Positions 12,401 to 22,689 of a stretch of DNA of 64,000 nt are shown one piece after another (within the stretch, counting starts at the first letter, position 1; each line of letters begins with the position of its first letter). Origin of the DNA: Miscanthus floridulus (taxonomy: Eukaryota > Streptophyta > Magnoliopsida > Poales > Poaceae); NCBI RefSeq assembly GCF_019320115.1, contig NC_089584.1:105267111-105331110 (forward strand), in the 5' to 3' direction. Under the pieces are notes generated by a model. That model was not told the DNA's origin and did not search any database. It saw only the letters and a list, made by a program, of their open reading frames with translations. The translations under genes were made by a program, and so were the position numbers.

Positions 12401-13023
12401 CTCCATTTGAAGCACTCTATGGTCGTAGATGCAGAACATCATTGAGTTGGTCTGAGCCTGGAGAAAGAAGATTCTTTGGAGTTGACCTTGTGAAAGAAAC
12501 AGAAGACAAGGTTAGGCAAATACAGAATAATTTGAAGATAGCTCAGTCCCACCAAAAGAGTTATGCGGATAGAAGACGAAGGCCATTGGTATTTAACAAA
12601 GGAGATTTTGTATATCTGAAAGTATCACCAATGAAGGGAGTTACCCATTTTGGTGTTAAAGGAAAGTTGGCACCTCGATATATTGGACCATATCAAATTT
12701 TGGAGAGATATGGAAAAGTGGCATATCGCTTAAAGTTACCTGAACATCTCGTAGCTGTGCATGATGTGTTCCATGTTTCTCAATTGAAGAAGTGTCTCCG
12801 AGTGCCTGAACAGAATGTTGAAGTTGAAGGAGTGGAACTAGAACCGGATTTAACTTATTCTGAATATCCTATCCGAGTGTTAGATCAGAAAGATCGTGTT
12901 ACTCGAAGATGGACAATCAAGTTCTATAAAATACAATGGAATCAACATTCAGAAGAGGAAGCTACTTGGGAATCAGAAGATTACTTGTTAGAAAAGTTTC
13001 CAGAGTTTCTAGCGTCAATATAG
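9402..13023 (+). pseudogene. pol: Tekay pol polyprotein, broken
   Basis: Domains in order are the zinc knuckle (about 9494-9535), aspartic protease (DSGASHSF near 9758; then a stop at 9845-9847), reverse transcriptase (about 10190-10760, catalytic FIDDILVYS near 10690), RNase H (DASSIG near 11140 to about 11470), the integrase HHCC zinc finger (CDTCQK near 11880), the integrase core (MDFIVGLPKT near 11977; [14 protein letters not shown] near 12243) and a C-terminal chromodomain (about 12870-13010). A frame change at about 10755-10765 and stops at 11059, 11101, 11956, 12175 and 12301 inactivate it. Four of these five are TAG where the family has Gln (CAG). The last open part is 12352-13023. 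Confidence 0.92.
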
Positions 13024-13156
13024 AATAGAGTAGTATTAGTTGTGCTCGGTTGCTACAAGTTGTGTTTTGTAAAGGAACCTCAGCTGTTTTATAGGCAAGT
13101 TTTGGATGTTTTTGGACTGACACATTTCCTTTTCCATTACTTACTCTATGGCTTTG

Positions 13157-13190
13157 AATCTCGAGGCGAGATTTCTTTTAGGGGGAAGGA
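13157..13190 (+). other. Hairpin and polypurine tract before the 3' LTR
   Basis: AATCTCGAGGCGAGATT at 13157-13173 is a perfect 7-bp inverted repeat with a 3-base loop. It is followed by a T-run and the polypurine tract AGGGGGAAGGA (13180-13190) just before the LTR at 13192. The tract primes plus-strand DNA synthesis in LTR elements. The same hairpin-plus-tract layout occurs at 60835-60868 in the right-hand element. Confidence 0.8.
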
Positions 13191-13191
13191 T

Positions 13192-15700
13192 TGTAACACC
13201 TCGGGTGTTTAAATATTAAAATCTGACATATCATCATATGCATTGCAAGGCATTTGGTCATATTGCAAACTTTGATATGCATTCACTAAAACAAGTTTAC
13301 ATTTATGTTATGAGTGTTGAATTGTATTGTTTGACTCAAGTTCAAAATTGGGTTGGAATTGAATTTTTTTTCAGAAAACCCCGCTTTTCAGTATTTAAAC
13401 CCTACCCTAAAAATCCATTTCAAAATCTAAGCATATTTTGGGGTTGGGCCCAAAAGCAAAAGTGTAGAGCTTGACAAGTTATACAAAGTTTATTTTTGGA
13501 GTTTTTCAAGTTGTTTAGAAAAATTTGGAGTAATTCAAAAAGGCGTAATTCGTTAAATATCCCCTATTTGAATTTAAAAGATCATTTCAAAATCTAGACC
13601 GAATTAGGAGATGGTTATAAAAGCAAAGTTGTAGAACTTTTGATTTTGAACAACTTTTGTTTTTGGAGATTTTTGAGTTGTTATGAAAATTTGAGAGTAA
13701 TTTGTGAATTTTGGCGAATGTGATAAAAATTGCTTAATTTATTAATAAATGGATTTCCATGATTTTTCTAGGCTTATTTAATTGTCCAAAAATTATGAAA
13801 TTTGTTTTGTCACTTACTTATAATGAAATGAACATGTACTAAAATTTTGAGTTTAATTAGAATAAGTTGATTTATTTCATAATTTTGAATTAAATAATTA
13901 AATCATAAGAGCAAATAGTAACCTTTAATGATTTAGGTTTTGTTTGAAATTTTGGATTGAGTGATGACCTTGGGTCATTAGTTGATAATGATCCTTGGCA
14001 ATTGATGTATGTGTTACAAAAAAGATTTAGTTGTTTGACTTGCAACTGTACCGCAAAGGAAAGTTATATTCAAATTGTTAATTTTTGCATCCATCATCGA
14101 GCATCATATTTCGTATTCCGCATCATGTTAAACATGGCATTGTTATTACATGTAGTGAACAAAGGTGAAAACGTGGTAGTTAATCAAGTTGTTGAGGAGG
14201 TTAATCCGTCTGTTGAGGTCGGATCGAATACTTGTGTAACGTCGCAGGAACCGGATTTTTCCGTCAACGAAGGCAAGCCCCGGATGCATACAACCCTACC
14301 TTGTGTTTTACAAATTAATTTCGCTTTTGCTTTCCGTTACTGCATTAAGTGATTAGGAGTTAAGTAAAAGCCTAATTGGTGCATTACCACCCTTGTTATT
14401 TCATATTTACCATATTACCAGTTTTAAACTCGTATATGCCTAGTTTTGCTTAGCTATGCGTAGAACGATGAAGGTCGGGTGACTACCTGCCACCTGCAAG
14501 TTTTAAATGGAACATTGGTTAATTATGATAGCATGTGATATAGGAATGTGGAGTAATAAATCTAGACCGGGCGGACTCGGTGTGTGTGAGCCACAAGACA
14601 TGGAGGTCTTGTGAGCGGGGTCTTTCCGCCTGTGTCGATTAAGGAACGTCTGTTGTTGAATTGCATGAGGTGAGAATTTGTAGTACTAACCACATACTCC
14701 GGTAAGCCTTTACTTGGCTATTCTATTATGAGAATGGCTACTCGCGCACTGGGAGTGGAGAGATGGCGGGAATAGCGTGTACCCACGTGGCCATGGGCTT
14801 GAATGGTGGAGTACTGTATTCTCGGGTGGCGCGGACTCGTTCTTGTTTTAGAGGATCTGAGGGTAGGTTGGTATATGTAGGTCGGGGACCTGCATATGTC
14901 GTGTGGTCTGGAATCCCCAGCTGGGTTGTTTAATCGATTCGAATCGTCGTTGCTCCTCGGTTATGGAGACTCAACTCACTGTTCATCATCGTAGAATTAA
15001 TAACTAGAACTTGAATATGTCTTGTGAAGGTGTTGGATATGAAGTTTCATGATCTCAGTGCGGATCATGTCAGCTTTGTATATAATTCTTAAGAAGTTTT
15101 CTTTATAAAGAATGTTGTTAAAAGAGCTTTTATGCAAAAGAACTTTGATCATTGTTAAAGCTATACCTTGAATCCCTAAGCCTACATTCCTAAGTTATCA
15201 GTTAATATTTTGGTTAAGTCTTGTTGAGTACTTTTGTACTCAGGGTTCGTTGACCCTTGTTGCAGGTGAGCCTCATGAGCAGATCTGTTTTGGATCGTGC
15301 TATATGACTATCGTTCGTTCTGACGATGAGAAGTAAATGTGTGATCCTTGGGCAGGATGCTTATTTTGTGTGTTATGTATATGTTAATGATGCCACTCCA
15401 CTACTACTATGGTTTGTAATAATTATCGAACTTAGTTTGTAAGGTTTGAAACAACTGGTTTGTAAACTATGTTATCGTAAGACTTCCGCTGTTTTTACTC
15501 TGGTGTCGATAATTGAATAAATGTTGTAATACTGCAATGACTCTGTAACGTGATCCTGCTCAGAAATCGTGGATGATTTGAGGTTCCCCGAGGACACCTG
15601 ACAGACTTCTTAAGTTACTAGGAACATATGCATTGTTGTCAAAGGTCATTGGACAGTGACAAGTGCATGTGGGTCCTATAATTTAGGAGGTTCTGCCACA
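13192..15700 (+). repeat. 3' LTR of the Tekay element, 2509 bp
   Basis: This direct repeat of 3807-7384 lacks about 1.09 kb: its sequence passes from the counterpart of about 4318 straight to that of about 5404. It has about 16 extra bases near 13633-13665. The open frame at 13957-14352 is the counterpart of 5686-6036 and is not considered a gene. The right target duplication TTTCA follows at 15701. Confidence 0.93.
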
Positions 15701-15705
15701 TTTCA

Positions 15706-16082
15706 CCACCGATAGCCTGTCACGGGGGTATTTGGGGCAGTTTATTCGGGCTTCAGCGTATGCAGAACTCGACGATAAATGCAAGAGACGGTCAATTTAT
15801 CCTGGTTCGGACCCTCAACCTTGATCGAGTAATAGCCCTACGTCCAGTCGGCGTTAGCCTTTGCATTGGATTGATTGTCCAGTGTTGTGTTGTTTTTTCA
15901 GTCCCTTCTCCAGGAACTCCGCCCTCCTTTATATAGTTAGGAGGCCAGAGTCCTAGTCGGTTTACAATGAGAGTTCCTAGTATGATTACAGAATAATACT
16001 ACTACTAAGATTACATAGAAAGAATCCTAGTTAGACTAGGTCTTCTCCCTTCCTTGTGGGGTATCCCGTGGGTCCCATATCA
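15706..16082 (-). repeat. Main part of Tat 3' LTR
   Basis: It matches 28987-29354 closely. Together with 3794-3806 it makes a 390-bp LTR reading TGATATGGGACCC to CATCGACA on the minus strand. Just outside it (plus 16083-16098) the minus strand shows a G-rich tract (GCTTGGGGGCTTAT) suited to be the polypurine tract. Confidence 0.88.
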
Positions 16083-16189
16083 ATAAGCCCCCAAGCACTT
16101 CATGGTTGAGCTCTGGAAGCCTCATCTTGTTCCTTCAGGTCTTGCCGAGCAGGAACAAGCGTCGTTCAAGTGCTTTCTTGGGTGAAACC

Positions 16190-16770
16190 GTATAGCGCTT
16201 CTTGGGACCTTCTAGTAGTGCGTGCTTTTTTGAAGAAAAAAGTACTCCCATCTAGGTGTTGCCCCTGAGCCTCTTGCTATTTGGAACAAGGAGCTAGAGG
16301 GTCTTGTCTTGAAATTGCTCTAATTCTTCATCGAAGGGCTCCTGAGCATATACCCGGGTTCTTTATCAAAAAGAACTCGGATATAGCTTGGTTCGGGTTC
16401 TTTTTGTCGTGAGCTCTTGAAGTGGTCTGTCTTGAAGAAGTCTTCTTGGTGTCGTGCGCTTTTTCGAAGAAAAAAGTGCACTCACTGAGTGTAGCCCCCG
16501 AGCCTCTTGCTATCTGGAACAAAAAATTGGAGGGTCTTGAATCTTATGTTGTTTGAAAACCCCTGTCTTGAAGAAGTCTTCTGAGTGATGTGCGCTTTTT
16601 GGAAGAAAAAGTGCACTCACTAAGTGTAGCCCCCAAGCCTCTTGCTATTTGGAACAAAAAGTTGGAGGGTCTTGAATCTTATGTTGTTCAAAAAAGCTAA
16701 AAAACCTCTCCTGTTGCAGCCCCCGAGCGTATATCCGGGTTCTTTTTTTTAGAAAGAACTCGGGTGCAGG
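16190..16770. repeat. Imperfect repeats and hairpins in the Tat untranslated tail
   Basis: Three diverged copies (starting near 16212, 16448 and 16586) share a GCGCTTTTT..GAAGAAAAA..GTGCACTCACT core followed by AGCCTCTTGCTATTTGGAAC and GAGGGTCTTG. Between and after them two hairpins recur: CCGGGTTCTTTATC..AAAGAACTCGG near 16353-16380 and CCGGGTTCTTTTTT..AAAGAACTCGG near 16735-16763. No protein is encoded. Confidence 0.65.
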
Positions 16771-18107
16771 GTCTTGGCTTATTCTATGGTAGTCTATTGT
16801 TGTCAGATGTGGTTGTATGGTAGTGGTTGAGTGTAAATGCTGTTTGCTCATGAGTTGTACAGTGTTGGTATATCCTTTCGAATATGCTCGTCCTTGAGTA
16901 CCGTTCCTTCACACCTGAGTCCTCTTTCATTGAATTCTGTCTTTTCACTGTATCCTTTAGGTTTGTTTCGTTGGTGCTCCCAGTCCATGTGCACCGCTTC
17001 TTTGGTCTATAAATACCCTCCTGGTGTGCTATTTTGATTCATCGAGCATTTTGTTTCATGGTCTGAAATCTCCGTAGTCATGAATATGATAGTTTCTGAA
17101 GTAGACCAGCCCCCGGGTGTATCTTGTAGTTCTTGTATATCTTGTCATTGCTGGAGGGAGTCTTGTGATAGAGATTAGAGGTAGACTAATCTCACAGCGG
17201 CATTGTACCAGGAGGTATATGGCGGTAGTTGGAGGAAGTCTTATGATGTGGGATGCATTCCTTCATCCAGCAGTTCTGGGTAGATCCCCCTTGCCTGCCC
17301 TGCGACTGTCTGGTGTAGATCAACGCCTGATCCGATGTTACATCGGACTTGGGTAGATAGATGCCTGCTGGCCTTCCCTGGTCCATGTTGTCCCGCCGTG
17401 CTACTGACTTCCGTCTCGAATGTACTGCGTTCATCCTTTGAAGAAAACAATGTAGCCAAGTGCGGTTTGTTCTACCGAGTAGCAATTTGGAACACGTAGT
17501 CGTTCTAGAGCATAGTTGTTTCTGGGTTCCTTTTTGCTACCTTGCTCGTTGTAGTACCGAGTTCATTGAGTCTTGTAAGATGTGTAATCTTGTATTTTTT
17601 TGAAGCCATTTATAATGGAAAGAATCTTGTCTTCTAAGTTGTCATTCTCTTTTCTGCTTATGTCCTGGTTGTTTATGAGATTCCTGAGTTCTTTCTATAA
17701 GAATTGAGTTCTTGTGTTCCTTGTGAGGTAACCCTTCGTTGCTTCATGGTTGATCAGTTCTTTTTGTAGCAATATGATAACTCTGCCTTGGTGCTGGATG
17801 GATAAGTCTAAAATCTGCCCGTTGAACTGTATCTTTGTGTAGAAGTGTGTCGTCCGTCATTTTAGGTGTGTTAGTTGTGTTGGGAAATGGACTGTTGTGT
17901 TCTCATGCCGTGTTTAAACGAGCCTAGTGGGCCGCATTTTTATTGCTGTAAAAATCTATTTAAAGGCCTTCTTTCTTCTTCTTTTTTACTGCCCTGCTTT
18001 TGCCTTGAAACCCTAGTCCTCACTTCGCCATCGCCATTATCACCGTCATCTGAGCGCCGTCGCCTGAGCATCATCTTTTCTTAGTGCCTTATTGCCTTCG
18101 CTGTTAT
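16771..18107. other. Non-coding Tat segment, probable promoter side of the antisense ORF
   Basis: No gene is recognised. The short open frames at 16837, 17117 and 17875 have no family resemblance. A TATA-like CTATAAATACC occurs near 17007 and an AATCTATTTAAAGG near 17950, the latter about 150 bases before the antisense ORF start at 18108. Either could serve that ORF; this is inference from spacing only. Confidence 0.35.
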
Positions 18108-21100
18108 ATGGGTAGGAAGAAATCAGCGAGCAAGTCTCAGGCAACCTTTGTAGACGAGGAGGCATCACTTTCTGTGATTGAAAATCAAGAATTCATGGCC
18201 ATGAGGGCTGCTCAGAAGGTCTAGCCAGCTCTGACTATGACTGAGGATCAGTTGCGTGAGCTTGTCAGTGATTGTCTGATCCAGGATAAGGAGATTGCTG
18301 AATGGAGAGCTCTAGGCCAGCATCGGGTCCCAACTCTAGTCCCTGGTGAGATTGTTCTTTTTGTCTCCTTTATCTGTGCTAGACTCTGCCTTCCTACCTC
18401 TACTTTCCTTCATCGCTTTCTCAGTTATTTTGGGATTACCTTGAACCATCTTACTCCCAATGATGTCCTTCATCTTTTTGTTTTTCTCCATCTTTGTGAA
18501 ACTTTTCTTGGAATTCCTCCTTCTCTTTCTCTCTTTCGTTACTTCTTTCGTCTGAAGCCCCAACCCCGCAGCGATGACACCCACATTATTGGTGGCTGTG
18601 GGATCTAGTTTCGTCAGGGTCATAAGAGTAAATTCTTTGATTATGACTTGGTTGATTCTGTGAGGGATTGGCGTGCCGACTGGTTTTATGCCGCCAATAT
18701 GATTCCTCCTCTTACTGTTCATTCTGGTTCTGGTCCTATGGTTAATGACTAATGGGAAAAGAATCCCCTGACGGTGGATGAGCTCCAGGCGATCAAGCCA
18801 TTTCTTGAGAGGATATGTGCTCTGAAACAACAGGGCTTGACCAGCTTCGAGATCATTTCTAGTTTTCTTCGCCACCGTGTTCAACCGCTGAAGGAGCGAG
18901 AGAATTATGGTTTTGAATACTCTGGGGCAGAGGACCCTTCTCGTATGGTCTCTGTCCTTGAGTTGACTGGTGAGGAGGTGCTCGAGCACCATCAGAAGGT
19001 GTTGAAAGGAGTAAGCGTTGTCCCGCATACCATCCCTGAGTACTATGCTAACAACCCGCCTCCTGCTGTGAGTTGTTTTTTCTTATGCGGGTACTTTTCG
19101 TATTTCCTTTACTGTCTCCACTTTTTGCTTAATCTTTCTCGTCTGATTGTTTTACTCTTTTGTAGGAATTGGGGCGCAACTTCATTGATCCGATCCCCCT
19201 TGATGACCGCCCTGCCATTGTGGAGACTGGGGAGAATCTTGCTGGGGCATCTTTAACTAGTAAGTTTCAAACCACCACGATATTTCTTGGTGTTTCTTTC
19301 GTAGTTCTTGACACATATGTAGAGTATGTTCCTTGTCTAGTTCCTCAAGCTCCTCGTAGTGTCGGAAAAAGGGGGCTAGCGGATTGTTCTTCTTCTGGTT
19401 TGTCTGCTGCCAAGAAGTCTCACCAATCGAGTACTCGTCCAGGTACTCAAGTTATAGGTAGCGTGCTCCTAGGTGAGCATATTAATATGTTTTGTCTTTT
19501 TGTTGTTCGTTTTTGCCTTTAACCGAGTACTTTTCTTCTTTTTCAGATGGCGCTGTGGTTGCCATGTTTGAGAGTGAGGAAGACGAGGATGATGATGCGG
19601 CCCTTGTTATGCGTCGGTGAGTTGTTTTCTTGTTTTTTCTGCTGTTGAACACCTCTTTTTGTTCTAACTTTGACCTTGTTCTCTTTATAGTAAGCGGTCG
19701 TCGACCTTGAGTTCTTCTGGGGCTCTGGTACCGATCATGTCACTCCTGTCGTAGGGTGGTGGTGATATTTTTGCTGCTATAGTTCCCCCGCTAAGGTCTT
19801 CTATTGGTTTTATGAAAAAGATAGTCGAGTGAGTGAATCCTTGTTCTGTTTCTTTGCTTTTGTTTTCCTTTTTTCTGATTTATATTCTTATCGTCGAGTT
19901 TCCTTATTATCTTACAGACCCTCACCTTCCCTTAACCCTTAGTCGACCTCTAGTCAGTCTTCTGGTTTGCCCCGGCGTACTAAGTCTTAGGGTCCTGAAT
20001 GTACGGTCGGCGAGGTGGCTATGAGGGAGAGAGGGTTCTCTGGTGATCACATAGCTTGTGATTTGCTGGCTCCAGAGGTGACCATGGCTGTGGTGGTGGA
20101 GCCATCTGAGGAGGTAGCCGGGGCTTCCTAGGGTACGACCCTAGTCTTGTCTTCTTTGCCTCAGCCGGCTTCTCCCTCTGCTCCTCTTGCTAGTGGCGTT
20201 CAGCGTTTGGATGATGATGTGGTGCAACAATTTGATGCCACTCATTGGTTGTCAGAGCTGACCGCTGCCTGGGGAACCTATGACTTCTTTTGGGGAAAAA
20301 CTCCAGGTAGGTTTTTCTGAAGTTCTTTCTTTGGATGTTCATCTTTCTTCTGTTCTTATATCTTGTTTTTCTCTCTCTCCTTTGTTCAGTCTTTTTCTCG
20401 GGATCATACCGGCTTCTTTTTCTCATCCAAAATCGAGAAAAAGTTGTCTTCTAAGGTTAGTGCCCTAAAAACAGAGCTTGACCTCTGTCGGGCTGAGATG
20501 GAGACCGAGCGCCAAATGTACCAAAGGGAGGAAAAAGCTCTCCATGCCTAGGTGGTTGAGGCAGAAAAGTGGAGGGATGCTGTTGTCCAGGAGGCCTTGA
20601 AGAGTGTTGAGGCCATGAAGAATGAGTGCAATGGTATTGCGGGTTCTTTTTATTTCCTTTTGCATTCAAAATTTTCTTTCTACTGACTTGTTTTTTGGTG
20701 CTTGGTCTTAGCTCTCCGAGTTGAAAAGCAGAAGCTCTCGGAGGGTATTGAGGAAATGAAGACACTTGTTCGTAATAGTCACAACAAGGCTGAAGAGGTA
20801 ATTACTCATGCTGAGGAAGAACTCGCGCTTGCTAAGTTGATTAGGCGTGGAGCTGACAGGGATCTTGTGCAGGTCCAAAAAATGGTTGAAGTCTTGACTG
20901 GCAAGCTGGCGACGGCTACTGAGAACTAGAATGCTTTGTGGAAATCATTTCGGTTAGTAGCCGATCTTCTCCAGACTCCAACAGATGATGGTCAATCTTG
21001 GGCTCAGTTTATTCCTCAAGTTCCGACTCGTTTCCAGGAGTTCATGAAGAGGTGCGCCCAACTATGTACCAGAAATGTTCTTGCCCAGGTCCGGGTTCTT

Positions 21101-21256
21101 GCTTCGGAGATGCCTTTGTCCAAGATTGTAGAGGAAGCCGAGAGTCAAGAGTATCTGGATGCCGTTGAAAAGGTGGAGCCTGAGGTCGAAGATTTAGCCA
21201 GCAGGATTGTAGATAATCTTAATATTGATATTTCTTCTCCTAATGACGACGCTTGA
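18108..21256 (+). pseudogene. Antisense intron-containing ORF of the Tat element (PF04195-like plus coiled coil)
   Basis: The ORF runs opposite to the Tat gag-pol. From the ATG at 18108 a conserved region (about 18336-18900) with ARLCLPTS, LSYFGITLNHLTPN and LFRYFFRLKP resembles the Pfam 'putative gypsy type transposon' family (PF04195). A clean intron is visible at 19068-19165 (GTGAGT to TGTAG), and the reading resumes with RNFIDPIPLD. Later exons (about 19543-19618, 20430-20630, 20711-20929, 20936-21256) carry coiled-coil sequence ending in a Ser/Pro/Asp tail and a TGA at 21254. In-frame stops (about 18222, 18606, 18750, 20550, 20927), several of them TAG, show decay. Intron borders after 19260 are uncertain. 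Extra antisense ORFs of this kind are known in Tat elements; their role is unknown. Confidence 0.68.
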
Positions 21257-21660
21257 TGTAATTGACCTTTGTACTCTAGCCTCTGTAATAGGATATTATA
21301 CTTCTTTTTGAATGAAGATCCTTTATTTTTTGTTGATGTCTTCTTTGTCTTGATGTCTTTGATTTTGACAAGTACTTGTCATGCTTTCGTTTGTGCCGTG
21401 TAAACAACTCGGTATTTGTAGATCGTTGTCTTGACAAACTTTCTTGATTTGTCGAGTGCTTGTCTGGCTGCCGTGTAAATAACTTGGGGTAAGTAGATCT
21501 TTGTCTTTACAACCTTTTTGTTCTTGTTAGTGCTAAAAACACTTAGGACCAGCGATCTCAAGCATCTTTAGCTTCTTCTTTTTAGCTTTTTGCTTAACTC
21601 AAGATGTGGCCAGCATCTGGCTCTTTCCCTGGTTGTAAAAACATCTTAGGATCGGTTTGG

Positions 21661-22505
21661 GTGTTAGCTTATTAGCTACCCTCATCGGCGGGCTCAAGCA
21701 TCTTTTCAGCTCTTTTGCTCTCGGCCGGTATGCTCAGGCATAGTTTCAGCCATTTTGCTTTTTGGTTCGGGTGTTAGCTTATTAGCTACCCTCATCGGTG
21801 GGCTCAAGCATTTTTTCAGCTCTTTTGCTCTTAGCCGGTATGCTTAGGCATAATTTCAGCCATTTTGCTTTTTGTTTCGGGTGTTAGCTTATTAGCTACC
21901 CTCATCGTTGGGCTCAAGCATCTTTTCAGCTCTTTTGCTCTCAGCCGGTATGCTCAGGCATAATTTCAGCCATTTTGCTTTTTGGTTCGGGTGTTAGCTT
22001 ATTAGCTACCCTCATCGGTGGGTTCAAGCATCTTTTCAGCTCTTTTGCTCTTAGCCGGTATGCTCAGGTATAATTTCAGTCATTTTGCTTTTTGGTTCGG
22101 GTGTTAGCTTATTAGCTACCATCATCGGTGGGCTCAAGCATCTTTTCAGCTCTTTTGCTCTTAGCCGATATGCTCAGGCATAATCTCAGCCATTTTGCTT
22201 TTTGTTTTGGGTGTTAGCTTATTAGCTACCCTCATTGGCGGGCTCAAGCATCTTTTCGGCTCTTTTGCTCTCAGCCGGTATGCTCAGGCATAATTTCAGC
22301 CATTTTGCTTTTTGGTTCGGATGTTAGCTTATCAGTTATCCTCATCGGCGGGCTCAAGCATCTTTTTAGCTCTTTTGCTCTTAGCCGGTATGCTTAGGCG
22401 TAATTTTAGCCATTTTGCTTTTTAGATCGGGTGTTAGCTTATTAGCTACCCTCATCGGCGGGCTCAAGCATCTTTTCAGCTCTTTTGCTCTCGGCCGGTG
22501 TGTTT
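21661..22505. repeat. Tandem array, 110-bp unit, about 8 copies
   Basis: The phrase GTGTTAGCTTATTAGCTACC (with small changes) begins at 21661, 21771, 21881, 21991, 22101, 22211, 22321 and 22431, always exactly 110 bases apart. Each unit also holds GGGCTCAAGCATCTTTTCAG, TTTTGCTC..GCCGGTATGCT and CAGCCATTTTGCTTTTTG. The copies differ only by scattered substitutions, with no indels. The last unit is partial. The array lies between the Tat pol and the antisense ORF. A diverged lead-in may start near 21580. Confidence 0.93.
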
Positions 22506-22676
22506 AGTAAAAACAACTCGGAAAAAGTCATAATAAGACATATGTTGTCGAGGAACATCATCTTTATTGATCATGAACGTTTACATGCTTAGTGAAAACA
22601 ACTAGGGGAAAGCCATAATAAGACATATGTTGTCGAGGAACACTATTTTTATTGATCATGAACGTTGATCTCTTAT
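22505..22676. repeat. 85-bp tandem duplication next to the 110-bp array
   Basis: Two copies offset by 85 bases share AAACAACT, CATAATAAGACATATGTTGT, CGAGGAAC and TTTATTGATCATGAACGTT. It lies between the 110-bp array and the end of the integrase region. Confidence 0.85.
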
Positions 22677-22689
22677 GGCTTGTATATAT

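Larger units (their letters stand above)
3807..15700 (+). mobile_element. Complete Ty3/gypsy chromovirus, Tekay/Del type
   Basis: Two long direct repeats (3807-7384 and 13192-15700) start TGTAACACC and end TGCCACA. They flank a primer-binding site, an extra ORF, gag, pol with a C-terminal chromodomain, and a polypurine tract. Five-base target duplications TTTCA (3802-3806, 15701-15705) show the integration is intact. Large LTRs, an initiator-Met-type primer site and a chromodomain after integrase fit Tekay/Del chromoviruses. Pol carries several stops and one frame change, so this copy is dead. By eye the LTRs differ at only a few positions per hundred apart from a 1.09-kb indel, which suggests a fairly young insertion. 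Confidence 0.93.

Noticed and set aside
18336..19028. Minus-strand frame of 230 codons
   Set aside because: Lys/Arg-rich shadow of the plus-strand antisense ORF, which carries the conserved domain.
21661..22505. CRISPR-like array
   Set aside because: Regular 110-bp units without alternating repeat and unique spacer, in a plant retrotransposon; it is an ordinary tandem repeat.
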